Part shown: piece by piece, positions 18,635 through 28,528 of the stretch
Layout: each line of letters begins with the position of its first letter
Position numbering within the stretch: the stretch's first letter is position 1
Source of the DNA: Paludibacter sp.
GTDB taxonomy: Bacteria > Bacteroidota > Bacteroidia > Bacteroidales > Paludibacteraceae
NCBI GenBank assembly: GCA_010365115.1
Contig: JAAFGX010000010.1
Coordinates: 1 to 64,000 of the forward strand
DNA: 64,000 nucleotides
Reading direction: 5' to 3'
Made by a program: the position numbers and the translations under genes
The notes under the pieces: generated by a model
What the model was told of the DNA's origin: nothing
Database searches by the model: none
Seen by the model: only the letters and a program-made list of their open reading frames with translations

Positions 18635-20437
18635 TTAGTTGGCATACATTTCATCAATCTGTAGCTTGTATTTTTGCATAATTACAGTTCTTCGAACTTT
18701 CAGTGTATTGGTCAATTCACCCGTTTCTATAGCAAAACTTTTTGATATTAATGTGAATCGTTTTATCATTTCATAATCAGCCATTCCTTTTTGATGTTCT
18801 TTTATTCTACCTTGCATAAATTCATTTACAGTTGGCGATTTCAACAATTCTTCTATACTGGAATATTGAATATTATTTTTCTTTGCATACTCTTCTAAGA
18901 TAGGAATTACAGGTGCAATAATTGCGGTCACATAATTCCGTTCATCTCCGATAACTGCTACTTGATCAATATATTTATCTAATCCAAGGCGAGTTTCAAT
19001 CTCTTGAGGGGCAATATATTTTCCATTCGATGTTTTGAATAGATCTTTTAATCTATCGGTTAACACAATTTGATTTCCTTTTAAAAATCCCGCATCACCC
19101 GTTTTGAACCAACCATCTTCAGTAAATGCTGCTTTGTTAGCTTCAGGATTATTGTAATAGCCTGGGAAAATAGTTTTTCCTCTAAGTTGAATCTCACTTT
19201 CTTCTCCAATTCTAACTTCAACACCTGGCATAATTGTTCCTACTGTTCCAATTTCATAACCTTCGTTTTCGAAACAGGTTACTGTGGCAGTACTTTCGGT
19301 TAAACCATAACCGTAAACAATCGGCACTCCAATACTGCGAAAGAATAATGTTATCTCATCTGAAAGCTTTGCTCCAGCAACCGGAAGAATATTTGCATTT
19401 TCGAGACCCAATGTTTGTTTAACTTTCGACAATATCAATTTATTGGCAATTGCATACGTCATTTTCAGATAAATTCCCGGTTTTTTACCAATTCTTAAAT
19501 GATCGATATTGTGCTTTCTACCTGTAGCAACAGCCCATGTTACAATACCTTGCATGAAAGGGGAAAACTTCGAGATATTCTCCTGAACTCCGGCATATAC
19601 TTTTTCCCAAAACCGTGGAACTGCACACATTAATGTAGGGCGAACATCTTTTATTGTTTTTTGAATTTCGGTAGGAAATTGATTAATGTAGATAGTCACC
19701 CCTTTTAAGAGACAGAAATAGCACCAGGTACGTTCAAACACGTGAGAAAGTGGAAGAAATGCAATTGAAGTATCCTCTTGAGTTATACTTGTGAGCCTGA
19801 GAGGATGAATACGCATTGCTTCGGTATAACAGGAATGTGGCAACATAACACCTTTTGGATTTCCTGTTGTGCCGGAAGTATAAAGAATACATGATAAATC
19901 TTTTCCCTTAGCTTCATCCTGACGTTGCTGTACTTCAAAGAGTTTTGTAGATTTTGCTCCAATTTTAAGCAAATCGTCGTAATACATGCAGTTTTCAGTA
20001 TTTGTAAAAACAACATTCTTATCAAATACAACTATTTTTTTTAGGTACTGGGAATTCTCCAATACTTCCAACGCAATATTATATTGCTTCTGATCACCTA
20101 CGAATATAATTTCAATCTTTGCGTCAGTCACTATGTATTCCACCTGCGAAACTGTGGAAGTAGCGTACATTGGCACCATTACCAAGCGATTGGCGTACAA
20201 GGCAAAATCAACTACCAAATTTTCAGCTTTGTTCTGCGAGAACTGAGCCACTCTTTGTTGCACAGTTAATCCCATTTCAACAAAAGCCCTTGAAAGAGCG
20301 GACACTTGATTAGAAAGTAACAACCATGAGATCTTAGTCCAATCATCATTAACACTGTCACGATAACATAAAGCAGTTTTATCGCCAAATTTTTTCGCTT
20401 GTACAGAAATTAATTGTGAGAAATGAAGATTTTCCAT
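18635..20437 (-). CDS. Long-chain acyl-CoA synthetase (AMP-dependent ligase)
   Basis: ILYTSGTTGNPKGVMLPH, GYGLTESTATVTCF, FKTGDAGFLKGNQIVLTDRLKDLFKTSNGKYIAPQEIE. Confidence 0.9.
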   Translation of the reverse strand: MENLHFSQLISVQAKKFGDKTALCYRDSVNDDWTKISWLLLSNQVSALSRAFVEMGLTVQQRVAQFSQNKAENLVVDFALYANRLVMVPMYATSTVSQVEYIVTDAKIEIIFVGDQKQYNIALEVLENSQYLKKIVVFDKNVVFTNTENCMYYDDLLKIGAKSTKLFEVQQRQDEAKGKDLSCILYTSGTTGNPKGVMLPHSCYTEAMRIHPLRLTSITQEDTSIAFLPLSHVFERTWCYFCLLKGVTIYINQFPTEIQKTIKDVRPTLMCAVPRFWEKVYAGVQENISKFSPFMQGIVTWAVATGRKHNIDHLRIGKKPGIYLKMTYAIANKLILSKVKQTLGLENANILPVAGAKLSDEITLFFRSIGVPIVYGYGLTESTATVTCFENEGYEIGTVGTIMPGVEVRIGEESEIQLRGKTIFPGYYNNPEANKAAFTEDGWFKTGDAGFLKGNQIVLTDRLKDLFKTSNGKYIAPQEIETRLGLDKYIDQVAVIGDERNYVTAIIAPVIPILEEYAKKNNIQYSSIEELLKSPTVNEFMQGRIKEHQKGMADYEMIKRFTLISKSFAIETGELTNTLKVRRTVIMQKYKLQIDEMYAN

Positions 20438-20596
20438 AATGTATCTTTTAAAATAAATATTATTTAAAATTAACTTTGATACAAAGATATAAATAAACCA
20501 TGAAAAGTTTACACAGTACGATTAAATATGTGCAAAAAAAGTGTTGGTTGCTTTATGAAGTTTTATTAGATTAACAGAAATCAAGTGGTGAATGTT

Positions 20597-21394
20597 CTAT
20601 GTTTCCACTATTGATTCTGGATTTTGGAGGATTGGAGGATTCATTTCATTCAGAATATCCGGATTTGAAATAATCAAGTGATAACCAATTCGGGATGCAT
20701 TCTGTTGTGAATCTTTTTTATTTGATCCTGTTCCTTCGCATATTGTTTTTCCCTGTATATTCAATTGAGTTTTGAATATATGTTTATTTGCTCCACTTAA
20801 TATTTCTTCAATTAAAACAAAGTCCATTTGCAGTCGATTCTTTTGGCACCATTCAATAATTTTCGATTTGAAATTCACCTCATCTTCGGCCAATTTATCA
20901 ATGTCGACAAAGGTTTTAATCAATCGTTGCTCCACAAATGCGGTGCATTTTTTGTAACCGAAATCCAGATAAATTGCACCCATAAGTGCCTCCAATGCAT
21001 TCCCGTAAATATTATTGTTGGTGTGTGCGTTGACATATTTAGTGACTTTCACCAGTTTATCGAGTCCAATTTCTACAGCCAATCGATTTAACGAATCGCG
21101 TTTAACAATTTTAGAACGAGTATTGGTCAGAAAACCCTCACGTTGATCTTCGTACTTGCGATACAGGAAGTCGGTAACAACAGAATTGAGCACAGCATCC
21201 CCCAGAAATTCAAGACGTTCGTTACTCAGCTGATTGCCGCTTTCGGTGAGAATAGATACAGATTTATGTCTGACGGCTAATTGGTAGTATTCAATTTTGT
21301 CGGGATAAAAACCCAACACTTTATAAAATGAAAAATAAGGCTCTTTTCGAGCATTCGAGAAGAGCCTTATTTGTCTGAGGATATTCTTAATCAC
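20597..21394 (-). CDS. rnc: Ribonuclease III
   Basis: NERLEFLGDAVLNSVVTDFLYRKY (RNase III signature), ALEALMGAIYLD, C-terminal dsRBD. Confidence 0.93.
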   Translation of the reverse strand: MIKNILRQIRLFSNARKEPYFSFYKVLGFYPDKIEYYQLAVRHKSVSILTESGNQLSNERLEFLGDAVLNSVVTDFLYRKYEDQREGFLTNTRSKIVKRDSLNRLAVEIGLDKLVKVTKYVNAHTNNNIYGNALEALMGAIYLDFGYKKCTAFVEQRLIKTFVDIDKLAEDEVNFKSKIIEWCQKNRLQMDFVLIEEILSGANKHIFKTQLNIQGKTICEGTGSNKKDSQQNASRIGYHLIISNPDILNEMNPPILQNPESIVET

Positions 21395-21398
21395 AAAC

Positions 21399-22661
21399 TT
21401 ATATTGAGTATTTTTTTACAATTACACTCGCGTTATGTCCGCCAAACCCGAAGGTATTTGACAAAGCCGCATTCACAGTTCGCTTTTGAGCCTTGTTAAA
21501 GGTAAAATTAAGATTGTAGTCAATATCCGGATCTTCATCACCTTCTGTAAAGTTGATGGTTGGAGGAACGATATCGTTCACTACCGAAAGAATCGTAAAT
21601 ATTGCTTCAACTGCACCGGCTGCTCCTAATAAGTGTCCGGTCATGGATTTTGTAGAGCTGATATTGAGTTTGTATGCTTGGTCACCAAACACTTCCTTTA
21701 TTGCTTTCGACTCTGAAATGTCTCCAACAGGGGTAGATGTTCCGTGAACATTAATATAATCGATATCTTCAGGATTTAATCCGGCATCTTTCAATGCACG
21801 TTTCATTACTAAAATGGCTCCGAGGCCTTCGGGGTGAGTTGCTGTCAAGTGATATGCATCAGCCGACATTCCTCCGCCTACTACTTCGCAAAGTATATTG
21901 GCACCACGCGCAATGGCATGTTCCAACTCTTCGAGAACAAGACAACCTGAACCTTCACCCATCACAAAACCATCACGGCTTTTGCTAAATGGACGAGAAG
22001 CTTTTGTTGGCTCATCGTTGCGGGTTGATAAAGCTGTAAGTGCATTAAAACCACCAACACCACCTTGTGTGATTGCAGCTTCGGCACCTCCTGCTAAAAT
22101 AATATTGGCTTTACCCAACCGAATATAGTTAAACGCATCGATAATGGCATTCGTTGAAGAAGCACAAGCCGAAGCGGTTGAATAGTTCGGTCCGCGGAAT
22201 CCATACATGATGGAAATTTGTCCGGCAGCAATATCCGATATCATTTTAGGGATAAAGAAAGGATTGAATTTAGGTCCTTGTTCTTTGTTGGTATAGTAAT
22301 AAGCAATTTCTTCCTCGAAAGTTTTGATACCGCCAATACCTGCCGCGAATATAACTCCTACTTCGTCTTTATCTATTTTCTCTAAATCCATTCCACTGTT
22401 TTCGATGGCTTCTTTTGCTGCAGCAATTGCGTACTGAGCATAAAGATCTAATTTGCGAGCTTCTTTACGATCAAAGTATTTCAAAGGATCGAAATCTTTT
22501 ACCTCACAGGCAAATTGAGTTTTAAATTTTGAAGCATCGAAATGAGTAATAGGTCCGGCTCCACTTGCTCCATTCAGGATATTTGCCCACGTTTCCGCAA
22601 GATTAGCTCCTAATGGTGTAATTGCTCCTAAACCTGTTACTACTACTCTTTTCAATTCCAT
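21399..22661 (-). CDS. fabF: Beta-ketoacyl-ACP synthase II
   Basis: VVVTGLGAITPLG, STASACASSTNAI active Cys, NVHGTSTPVGD, SMTGHLLGAAGAVEA, NTFGFGGHNAS. Confidence 0.96.
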   Translation of the reverse strand: MELKRVVVTGLGAITPLGANLAETWANILNGASGAGPITHFDASKFKTQFACEVKDFDPLKYFDRKEARKLDLYAQYAIAAAKEAIENSGMDLEKIDKDEVGVIFAAGIGGIKTFEEEIAYYYTNKEQGPKFNPFFIPKMISDIAAGQISIMYGFRGPNYSTASACASSTNAIIDAFNYIRLGKANIILAGGAEAAITQGGVGGFNALTALSTRNDEPTKASRPFSKSRDGFVMGEGSGCLVLEELEHAIARGANILCEVVGGGMSADAYHLTATHPEGLGAILVMKRALKDAGLNPEDIDYINVHGTSTPVGDISESKAIKEVFGDQAYKLNISSTKSMTGHLLGAAGAVEAIFTILSVVNDIVPPTINFTEGDEDPDIDYNLNFTFNKAQKRTVNAALSNTFGFGGHNASVIVKKYSI

Positions 22662-22683
22662 ACTAAATTATTCTGGAATTTGA

Positions 22684-22920
22684 TTATTTTTGTAAAGCTT
22701 CGATGTGAGTGATAGCATCGCCTACTGTTCCAATTTTTTCAGCTTGTTCGTCCGGAATAGAGATACCGAATTCTTTTTCGAATTCCATAATCAATTCTAC
22801 AGTATCCAATGAATCAGCACCAAGATCGTTAGTGAAACTTGCTGTTGCTACTACATCTGCTTCTTCTACGCCTAATTTGTCTACAATAATGGCTTTTACT
22901 TTAGCTTCAACTTCTGACAT
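22684..22920 (-). CDS. acpP: Acyl carrier protein
   Basis: [30 protein letters not shown] with phosphopantetheine Ser; start at MSEVEAKVK. Confidence 0.96.
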   Translation of the reverse strand: MSEVEAKVKAIIVDKLGVEEADVVATASFTNDLGADSLDTVELIMEFEKEFGISIPDEQAEKIGTVGDAITHIEALQK

Positions 22921-23071
22921 AATTTTTGTTTTTAAGTTTATTAATTGAAATTGTTTTATAATTTTGCGGTGCAAAGGAAACAAAATTTATCGACATAACC
23001 TCGTTTTTGATGAAAAAATATGCTTTTTTTGCACAAACACACTGCATTTGTGCAGCTCTAAACCCATTTGT

Positions 23072-23638
23072 ATGCCTTTAAAAATAGCTATTTTAGCCTC
23101 CGGCTCTGGTTCCAATGCAGAAAATATCGTTACGTATTTTTCAACTAGTGAAAAATTCGCATTTCCCATTATTATTTCAAACAAAAAAGATGCTTATGTT
23201 CATGAGCGGGCAAAAAAATTGCAAATTCCATCGGTCACTTTTTCACGTGAAGATTTTTTGAAGGGAGAACCGATTCTACATCTTTTGAAAGAACACGAAA
23301 TTGACGGCATCATTCTTGCCGGCTTTTTACTAAAAGTTCCCGAAGTGTTGATAAATGCTTATCCCGATAAAATTATCAATATTCATCCGGCTTTACTTCC
23401 CAAATATGGTGGCAAAGGAATGTACGGACATCATGTTCACGATGCTGTTGCAGCTTCCGGCGATACCGAATCGGGCATCACTATTCATTATGTAAATTCA
23501 CATTACGACGAAGGCAACATCATTTTTCAGGCAAAATGTTCTGTACTTCCTTCTTATACTGCTGATATGATTGCAGAAAAAGTGCATGCATTGGAATACG
23601 AACATTTTCCTAGAGTGATTGGGGAAATTTGGGGATGA
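23072..23638 (+). CDS. purN: Phosphoribosylglycinamide formyltransferase
   Basis: KIAILASGSGSNAENI, NIHPALLPKYGGKGMYGHHVHDAVAASGDTESGITIHYV; internal Met at 23072 fits the family start. Confidence 0.93.
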   Translation: MPLKIAILASGSGSNAENIVTYFSTSEKFAFPIIISNKKDAYVHERAKKLQIPSVTFSREDFLKGEPILHLLKEHEIDGIILAGFLLKVPEVLINAYPDKIINIHPALLPKYGGKGMYGHHVHDAVAASGDTESGITIHYVNSHYDEGNIIFQAKCSVLPSYTADMIAEKVHALEYEHFPRVIGEIWG

Positions 23639-23642
23639 TTCG

Positions 23643-23719
23643 TTTTGTGTTCAGTGTTCAGTGTTCAGTGTTCAGTGTTTTGCGTTTTGCGTTTTGTGTT
23701 CAGTGTTTTGCGTTTTGTG
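23643..23719 (+). repeat. Eleven in-phase 7-bp words drawn from three variants
   Basis: TTTTGTG, 4x TTCAGTG, 2x TTTTGCG, TTTTGTG, TTCAGTG, TTTTGCG, TTTTGTG with no gap (77 bp). Confidence 0.97.
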
Positions 23720-24457
23720 TTAGGGCAATCGAAAATTCAACCCAATTACCAAATCATCATTACTTAACATCAGTGCGCCGGATTTTTGGAGATAAATCAT
23801 GAATTTTGGTGTGGTGTAATTAAGAATTGCCGAATAGGTTAAATCCATGTACATGTGAGGAATCATGTACGAAAATCCGGCAGAAATATCCAATCCCAAA
23901 CTATTTTTCCGAAATTGATAATCAATTCCGGCGGTTTGGCTAATATTACACATGAACTTGTCGGATATTATCCCAATTGCCTGAAGATCATTGTATCTCA
24001 ATCGATAGTATTCGCCGTCTTCGTATAAAAGCGATCCTTTTATTCCGATTGGCTTCAATGTAAAATTCATAATAGGAATGGCAAGTTGAACATCTGCACT
24101 CACACCACCACCGTAATAACTTTTATAATTCGTGTTAAAGTTGTCTTCAACTCCAACTTTTCCCAAATAACCAAAAGCACCGAATGAAGTATTGAAGAAC
24201 CTATATGTTTGTGTTTGAAACAGATATAGTTGTCCAAAATAATTATCGGTCAACTGATCGTATGAGTTCAGGTATTCCGAACGATTGAATTTTCCACCTA
24301 CATAATTTGTAACCAATGTAGAATCATGATAAGCCGGTTTTGTAAATACAATCGGGTCGATGCCTGGATTTGCAATATACAAAGCGGAGCACGATGACAG
24401 AAATTGTAATGTAGCAATAAACAGAATGGAATTTACAAATGGTCGAAGTATTTTCAT
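23720..24457 (-). CDS. Hypothetical outer-membrane lipoprotein-like beta-barrel
   Basis: N-terminal hydrophobic region with LSSCSA lipobox-like motif; barrel-like strands; ends FRLP. Confidence 0.5.
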   Translation of the reverse strand: MKILRPFVNSILFIATLQFLSSCSALYIANPGIDPIVFTKPAYHDSTLVTNYVGGKFNRSEYLNSYDQLTDNYFGQLYLFQTQTYRFFNTSFGAFGYLGKVGVEDNFNTNYKSYYGGGVSADVQLAIPIMNFTLKPIGIKGSLLYEDGEYYRLRYNDLQAIGIISDKFMCNISQTAGIDYQFRKNSLGLDISAGFSYMIPHMYMDLTYSAILNYTTPKFMIYLQKSGALMLSNDDLVIGLNFRLP

Positions 24458-24553
24458 AAATAATAAAAGATTAATTTTTTTGACACAAAAATACATATTA
24501 AAGTTAATATATAACACAATAATTTTAAATTTTTAAAAATATATTTCCAGATT

Positions 24554-26935
24554 CTAAAACTTTACTGACCAATTAAATGATGGTAAAATGGGGAATACCG
24601 ATAAATAATTAAGTGTTGGCTTATAGCTGTTGTCAACATTTTTCTGAACATCAATATAATAAACATACGGATTTGACTGATTGTAAACATTATACAATCC
24701 CAACGAAATAGTTCCGTCGTATTTTTTAAATGCTTTGTATGTATGGGTAAACGAAACATCAAGCTTATGAAATGCTTTGGTACGGTAATTATTTCGTTCG
24801 GTGATAACACGCACATAATCTGAAGGATTAAAATAATAAAACCCATAGTTATAACTTTTAGCATTGGGATTCAGGTAAATACTCGTTGGAATAGTAATTG
24901 GTTTTCCCGACATATATTGCCAAGTTGCTGAAAACGTCCAAGAGTCAGAGATTTTAATTTCTGAAGTCAGAGATAGTGAATTTCGAATATCGGTAGCGGC
25001 TGCAAAGGATTTTCCATTATTCAGTTCATTAAACTGATTAACAGCTTTCATCAAAGTATAATCAGCCGTAAATTTAATATTTTTCAAAGTATAATCAGCC
25101 GAAAAATCAATTCCGTAGGCCGTTCCCTTTCCCTGTGTTATATAGTTTTTGGGATCGAGAGCCGTTTCCTGAGGCATTACAATGGTGGAATAGAGTGCGT
25201 CATAACCATCCCTGAATTCTATAATATTGTTCATAGCTTTAATCCAAGCATCGGCTTTGATAGAAAATTTGCTTTTGCTAAACGTGAAATCTTTTGCTCC
25301 ACCCAACGAAAAATTCCAAGACGTTTCTGGTTTTAAATACGAACTGCTCGGGAAAAACAATTGAAACGGAATCCCCAAACCTGGATTTGCCGCTCTGTGA
25401 ACCGGTTGCGTCATGCGACCAACGGAAGCACTAATGGAGTAATTATTTTTAAAAACACCATGGTAACCCAGCCGTGGCTCCACATTAAAATAGGTTTTAT
25501 CAGAATTCCCCACCGTGCTCAAACGGAATCCTGCCGTCAGATTTTGATTTTTCGAAGCTTGATAATCACCTCTTGCAAAAGCGACTCCTTCCAACAGCCT
25601 GGTTTGAATAGAAGGTTGAATAGCTGCTATGTTTGAATCATTTTGATTGATTTGAAAAGGCGAAAATCCATAGATTTTAAAAGAAGCTCCGCCGTTTATT
25701 TTCCACTTATCCGAAAAAGTATAATTGAATTTATCAACTAATCCTGCTGAATTAATACCCGTCATTATCTGTATAATTTCTTTCGAATTAGTGTTGGTAT
25801 AACTTGTTGCTGTACCAAAATCATAACCATACCTGTCGGCATAGGCTAACAAATGATTTTCTGATTTTTCCGAAATAGTTCTGTACCAGTTAAGTCCAAG
25901 GTTTTGTTGAAAATTTCCAAGCCATCCTTTCGTCTTTTCTGTATTGTAAGTACTGTTTACAGCTATTTTGTCTGTATTGCTAAAAAAAGTCAGTTTCAAT
26001 TTGTCTTTTTCGGAAATTTTCCACAGCAAATTGGAATTTATATCACCGAAATGAACCGAAAATCGCGTTCCTGCACTTTCGGACAAAAAGGGTGAAACCA
26101 GATTTGCCAAACTGTAATTGGAAATTCGTCCGGCAATGGAAAGTGCCAGTTTATCTTTTATCAATGGAAAACTAAGAGCCAGTTTGCTGGTAAGCATTCC
26201 AATTTCAGCTTCACCTTTAAATTTTTTCAAATTAGCATCATCTGTCAATACGTTCAGAACTGATGATATTTTTCCGCCATATTCTACTGGAAAATCAGAT
26301 TTATACAGTTTTGCACTCCGAATAATGGTGGGATTATAAACCGAAACTAACCCGAAAAAATGTTCGGTTGAAAACATGGGAATGCCATCCAACAAATACA
26401 AGTTCTGACCGTGAGTTCCGCCTCTTACCTGCATGTCGGCAGCTCCTTCGCCGCTTGAAGTTACTCCTGCAGTTAGTGCAAATGCTTTTATAATATCACG
26501 TTCCCCAATTATTGATGGTAAATTTCGGAACGTATGCGCATCCAAGCGTTCCATACTTGCGGGTTCTTCTACGGCTGGTTTTGAACTAATAACTTCAATT
26601 TCTTCGATATATTGAGATGTAAATGGCGATTGGAGTTTTATCAGCAACGTGGTGTCCGATTGCAACTTGATTTTCACTTCCTGTTTGTCAAAAGGATAAT
26701 AATCAATCACAAAAGAGTAGGTTCCAATGGGCATGTTGAATAAGAATTTCCCGTTATTGTTGGCTTCCAACACTTTATTGAAAGGCAAAACAGTTATCGG
26801 AATTTTCTTGATGGCTTTGTTGGTGCGCGCATCAATAATCTGCCCCGACACTTTGAAACGACTTTCATTTTCCTGTGCATGTAAAATCGTTATCGCAAAA
26901 CAAATTATCGCACTTAAAAGTATTTTTATTTTCAT
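24554..26935 (-). CDS. TonB-dependent receptor with N-terminal carboxypeptidase-regulatory-like domain
   Basis: KVSGQIIDARTNKAIKKIPITVL; plug domain ADMQVRGGTHGQNLYLLDGIPMFSTEHFFGLVSVYNP; long beta-barrel ending FNWSVKF. Confidence 0.9.
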   Translation of the reverse strand: MKIKILLSAIICFAITILHAQENESRFKVSGQIIDARTNKAIKKIPITVLPFNKVLEANNNGKFLFNMPIGTYSFVIDYYPFDKQEVKIKLQSDTTLLIKLQSPFTSQYIEEIEVISSKPAVEEPASMERLDAHTFRNLPSIIGERDIIKAFALTAGVTSSGEGAADMQVRGGTHGQNLYLLDGIPMFSTEHFFGLVSVYNPTIIRSAKLYKSDFPVEYGGKISSVLNVLTDDANLKKFKGEAEIGMLTSKLALSFPLIKDKLALSIAGRISNYSLANLVSPFLSESAGTRFSVHFGDINSNLLWKISEKDKLKLTFFSNTDKIAVNSTYNTEKTKGWLGNFQQNLGLNWYRTISEKSENHLLAYADRYGYDFGTATSYTNTNSKEIIQIMTGINSAGLVDKFNYTFSDKWKINGGASFKIYGFSPFQINQNDSNIAAIQPSIQTRLLEGVAFARGDYQASKNQNLTAGFRLSTVGNSDKTYFNVEPRLGYHGVFKNNYSISASVGRMTQPVHRAANPGLGIPFQLFFPSSSYLKPETSWNFSLGGAKDFTFSKSKFSIKADAWIKAMNNIIEFRDGYDALYSTIVMPQETALDPKNYITQGKGTAYGIDFSADYTLKNIKFTADYTLMKAVNQFNELNNGKSFAAATDIRNSLSLTSEIKISDSWTFSATWQYMSGKPITIPTSIYLNPNAKSYNYGFYYFNPSDYVRVITERNNYRTKAFHKLDVSFTHTYKAFKKYDGTISLGLYNVYNQSNPYVYYIDVQKNVDNSYKPTLNYLSVFPILPSFNWSVKF

Positions 26936-26941
26936 TGCTTT

Positions 26942-27793
26942 TTAATTCTGTTGTGGATAATTTATTATATTTACTCTTATACTATCCGTCACATAGCAAC
27001 TAAACAGCCCAACTCCATTTTCTATATTTGAGAATTGCGGCAAAACTCCACCAAATTTCTGAATGATTGCCAGAATGGGATTGCCTCCAAAATCTTCCAT
27101 TTCAATAATTTCACCTTCTAAAAGATACCGCTTATAATTTGGATCCAGGGTGTGTAATCTTAATGTAAATGCTGAGGAATCGAGAGGACAAGCAAAATCT
27201 AATGTTGAATATTTATTGTCAATAACTGGAATTAAACGTATATCAGAATTGGCAAATGCAGTTAAATCGTATCCGTAATATTTATCAGTTGGTAATTTGC
27301 ATTTTAGGTTTATTGGAAAACCGATGACTTTTACCCATTTATTGTTAATTGAGATACTATATGATGTATTTTCCACTTCGGGTTTATAGGTACATGTAAC
27401 TTCTACTATTTTACCCGGAACAGTCGGTAAAGTTGTTTGAGAATGAACAGTTTTATTTTTCAGTTCAATTTTCAATGAATAGGTTTTTCCTTTTTCAACC
27501 GTAAAAGTATGGGTAGCATCCACAAACACGCATGTATCTTCTTTTAGCCGAGTGAGTTCATTCCAGTTGCTATCTGGTCCGCAGATAAAAACGGTTGCTT
27601 CTGGATACGGATTTTTCTCAACAACCTCTGCACTATTATAGGTTTTGTTGAGGTAAACCTGTACAGGTGCGTTCGGTGAGATGATGGAAAATACCACCGG
27701 AATGGACGCTGTATCCCATGGAGCATCCACTGTATGGACATTTTCGCAAGATGCAATCAATATCAAAAATAGAAAATAAATTGTGTTTTTCAT
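26942..27793 (-). CDS. DUF4249-like lipoprotein
   Basis: Lipobox LIASC, VVFSIISPNAPVQVYLNKTYN ... PYPEATVFICGPD typical of DUF4249; directly upstream of and co-oriented with the TonB receptor. Confidence 0.7.
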   Translation of the reverse strand: MKNTIYFLFLILIASCENVHTVDAPWDTASIPVVFSIISPNAPVQVYLNKTYNSAEVVEKNPYPEATVFICGPDSNWNELTRLKEDTCVFVDATHTFTVEKGKTYSLKIELKNKTVHSQTTLPTVPGKIVEVTCTYKPEVENTSYSISINNKWVKVIGFPINLKCKLPTDKYYGYDLTAFANSDIRLIPVIDNKYSTLDFACPLDSSAFTLRLHTLDPNYKRYLLEGEIIEMEDFGGNPILAIIQKFGGVLPQFSNIENGVGLFSCYVTDSIRVNIINYPQQN

Positions 27794-28521
27794 TATTTAA
27801 AAGTGTAAGCAGCTTTAATTTTTAGTTCAGGAAATCCATTCGTTATACCACACCTAAATTTATCATTAAAACTATATATTGACAATCCGATTCCATAGCC
27901 AAAACTTCCTTCCAGGAATATGTTATTAGTGATGGCTTGTCGGTAACCAATGGTGGGTTTTAAAGATATATATCCTAAAGACCTATAATTACTGATTGAG
28001 TTTAAATATTGATCATATGAGCTATATAAAGAATATTCATACATTAATGGAGCAGAAACAAACCAACCAGAATTTAATTTAGCATGATTGTTTATTGCTC
28101 TTTTTTTATAATTCCAATACCAGCGTGGTTCAATACCAGCCTTTAAAGTTAATGAATATCCATTTTTATAAGCTTGATTTGGACCGTATTCTCCAGAATA
28201 TGAACTTGATATTGAATCATAAAAAACAGGATTGTATATCGACATTTTAAAACGAGAACCAGTTAGCCCAATCGAATAATCTAAAGTCCACGTCGGAGCA
28301 ATTCTTTGTTCACTAAAAAATCCAAGATAAAGCGGCAGTATATTGTTAAATCGATGGGAATTAAAAATCGCAAAAGGATTAAAGGCTGTTTGTATTTCAA
28401 CACCTTTAAAAGATTCTACTTTCAAATCTTCCGGTTTGGTGTTGTTGAAAAAGACTTCCTTTTGTGCAAAAGCTTGAGAAGTTACTGTGCAAAGTAATGT
28501 GAATAAAATAATTTTCTTCAT
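27793..28521 (-). CDS. Hypothetical outer-membrane beta-barrel protein (paralog A)
   Basis: Signal peptide then AQKEVFFNNTKPEDLKVESFKGVEIQ; ends LKIKAAYTFK; stop overlaps the downstream start (TAATG). Confidence 0.55.
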   Translation of the reverse strand: MKKIILFTLLCTVTSQAFAQKEVFFNNTKPEDLKVESFKGVEIQTAFNPFAIFNSHRFNNILPLYLGFFSEQRIAPTWTLDYSIGLTGSRFKMSIYNPVFYDSISSSYSGEYGPNQAYKNGYSLTLKAGIEPRWYWNYKKRAINNHAKLNSGWFVSAPLMYEYSLYSSYDQYLNSISNYRSLGYISLKPTIGYRQAITNNIFLEGSFGYGIGLSIYSFNDKFRCGITNGFPELKIKAAYTFK

Positions 28522-28528
28522 AAATGGT

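Noticed and set aside
23643-23719. CRISPR array
   Set aside because: No 20-40 bp repeats with unique spacers; units are contiguous 7-mers, and no cas genes are in the window.
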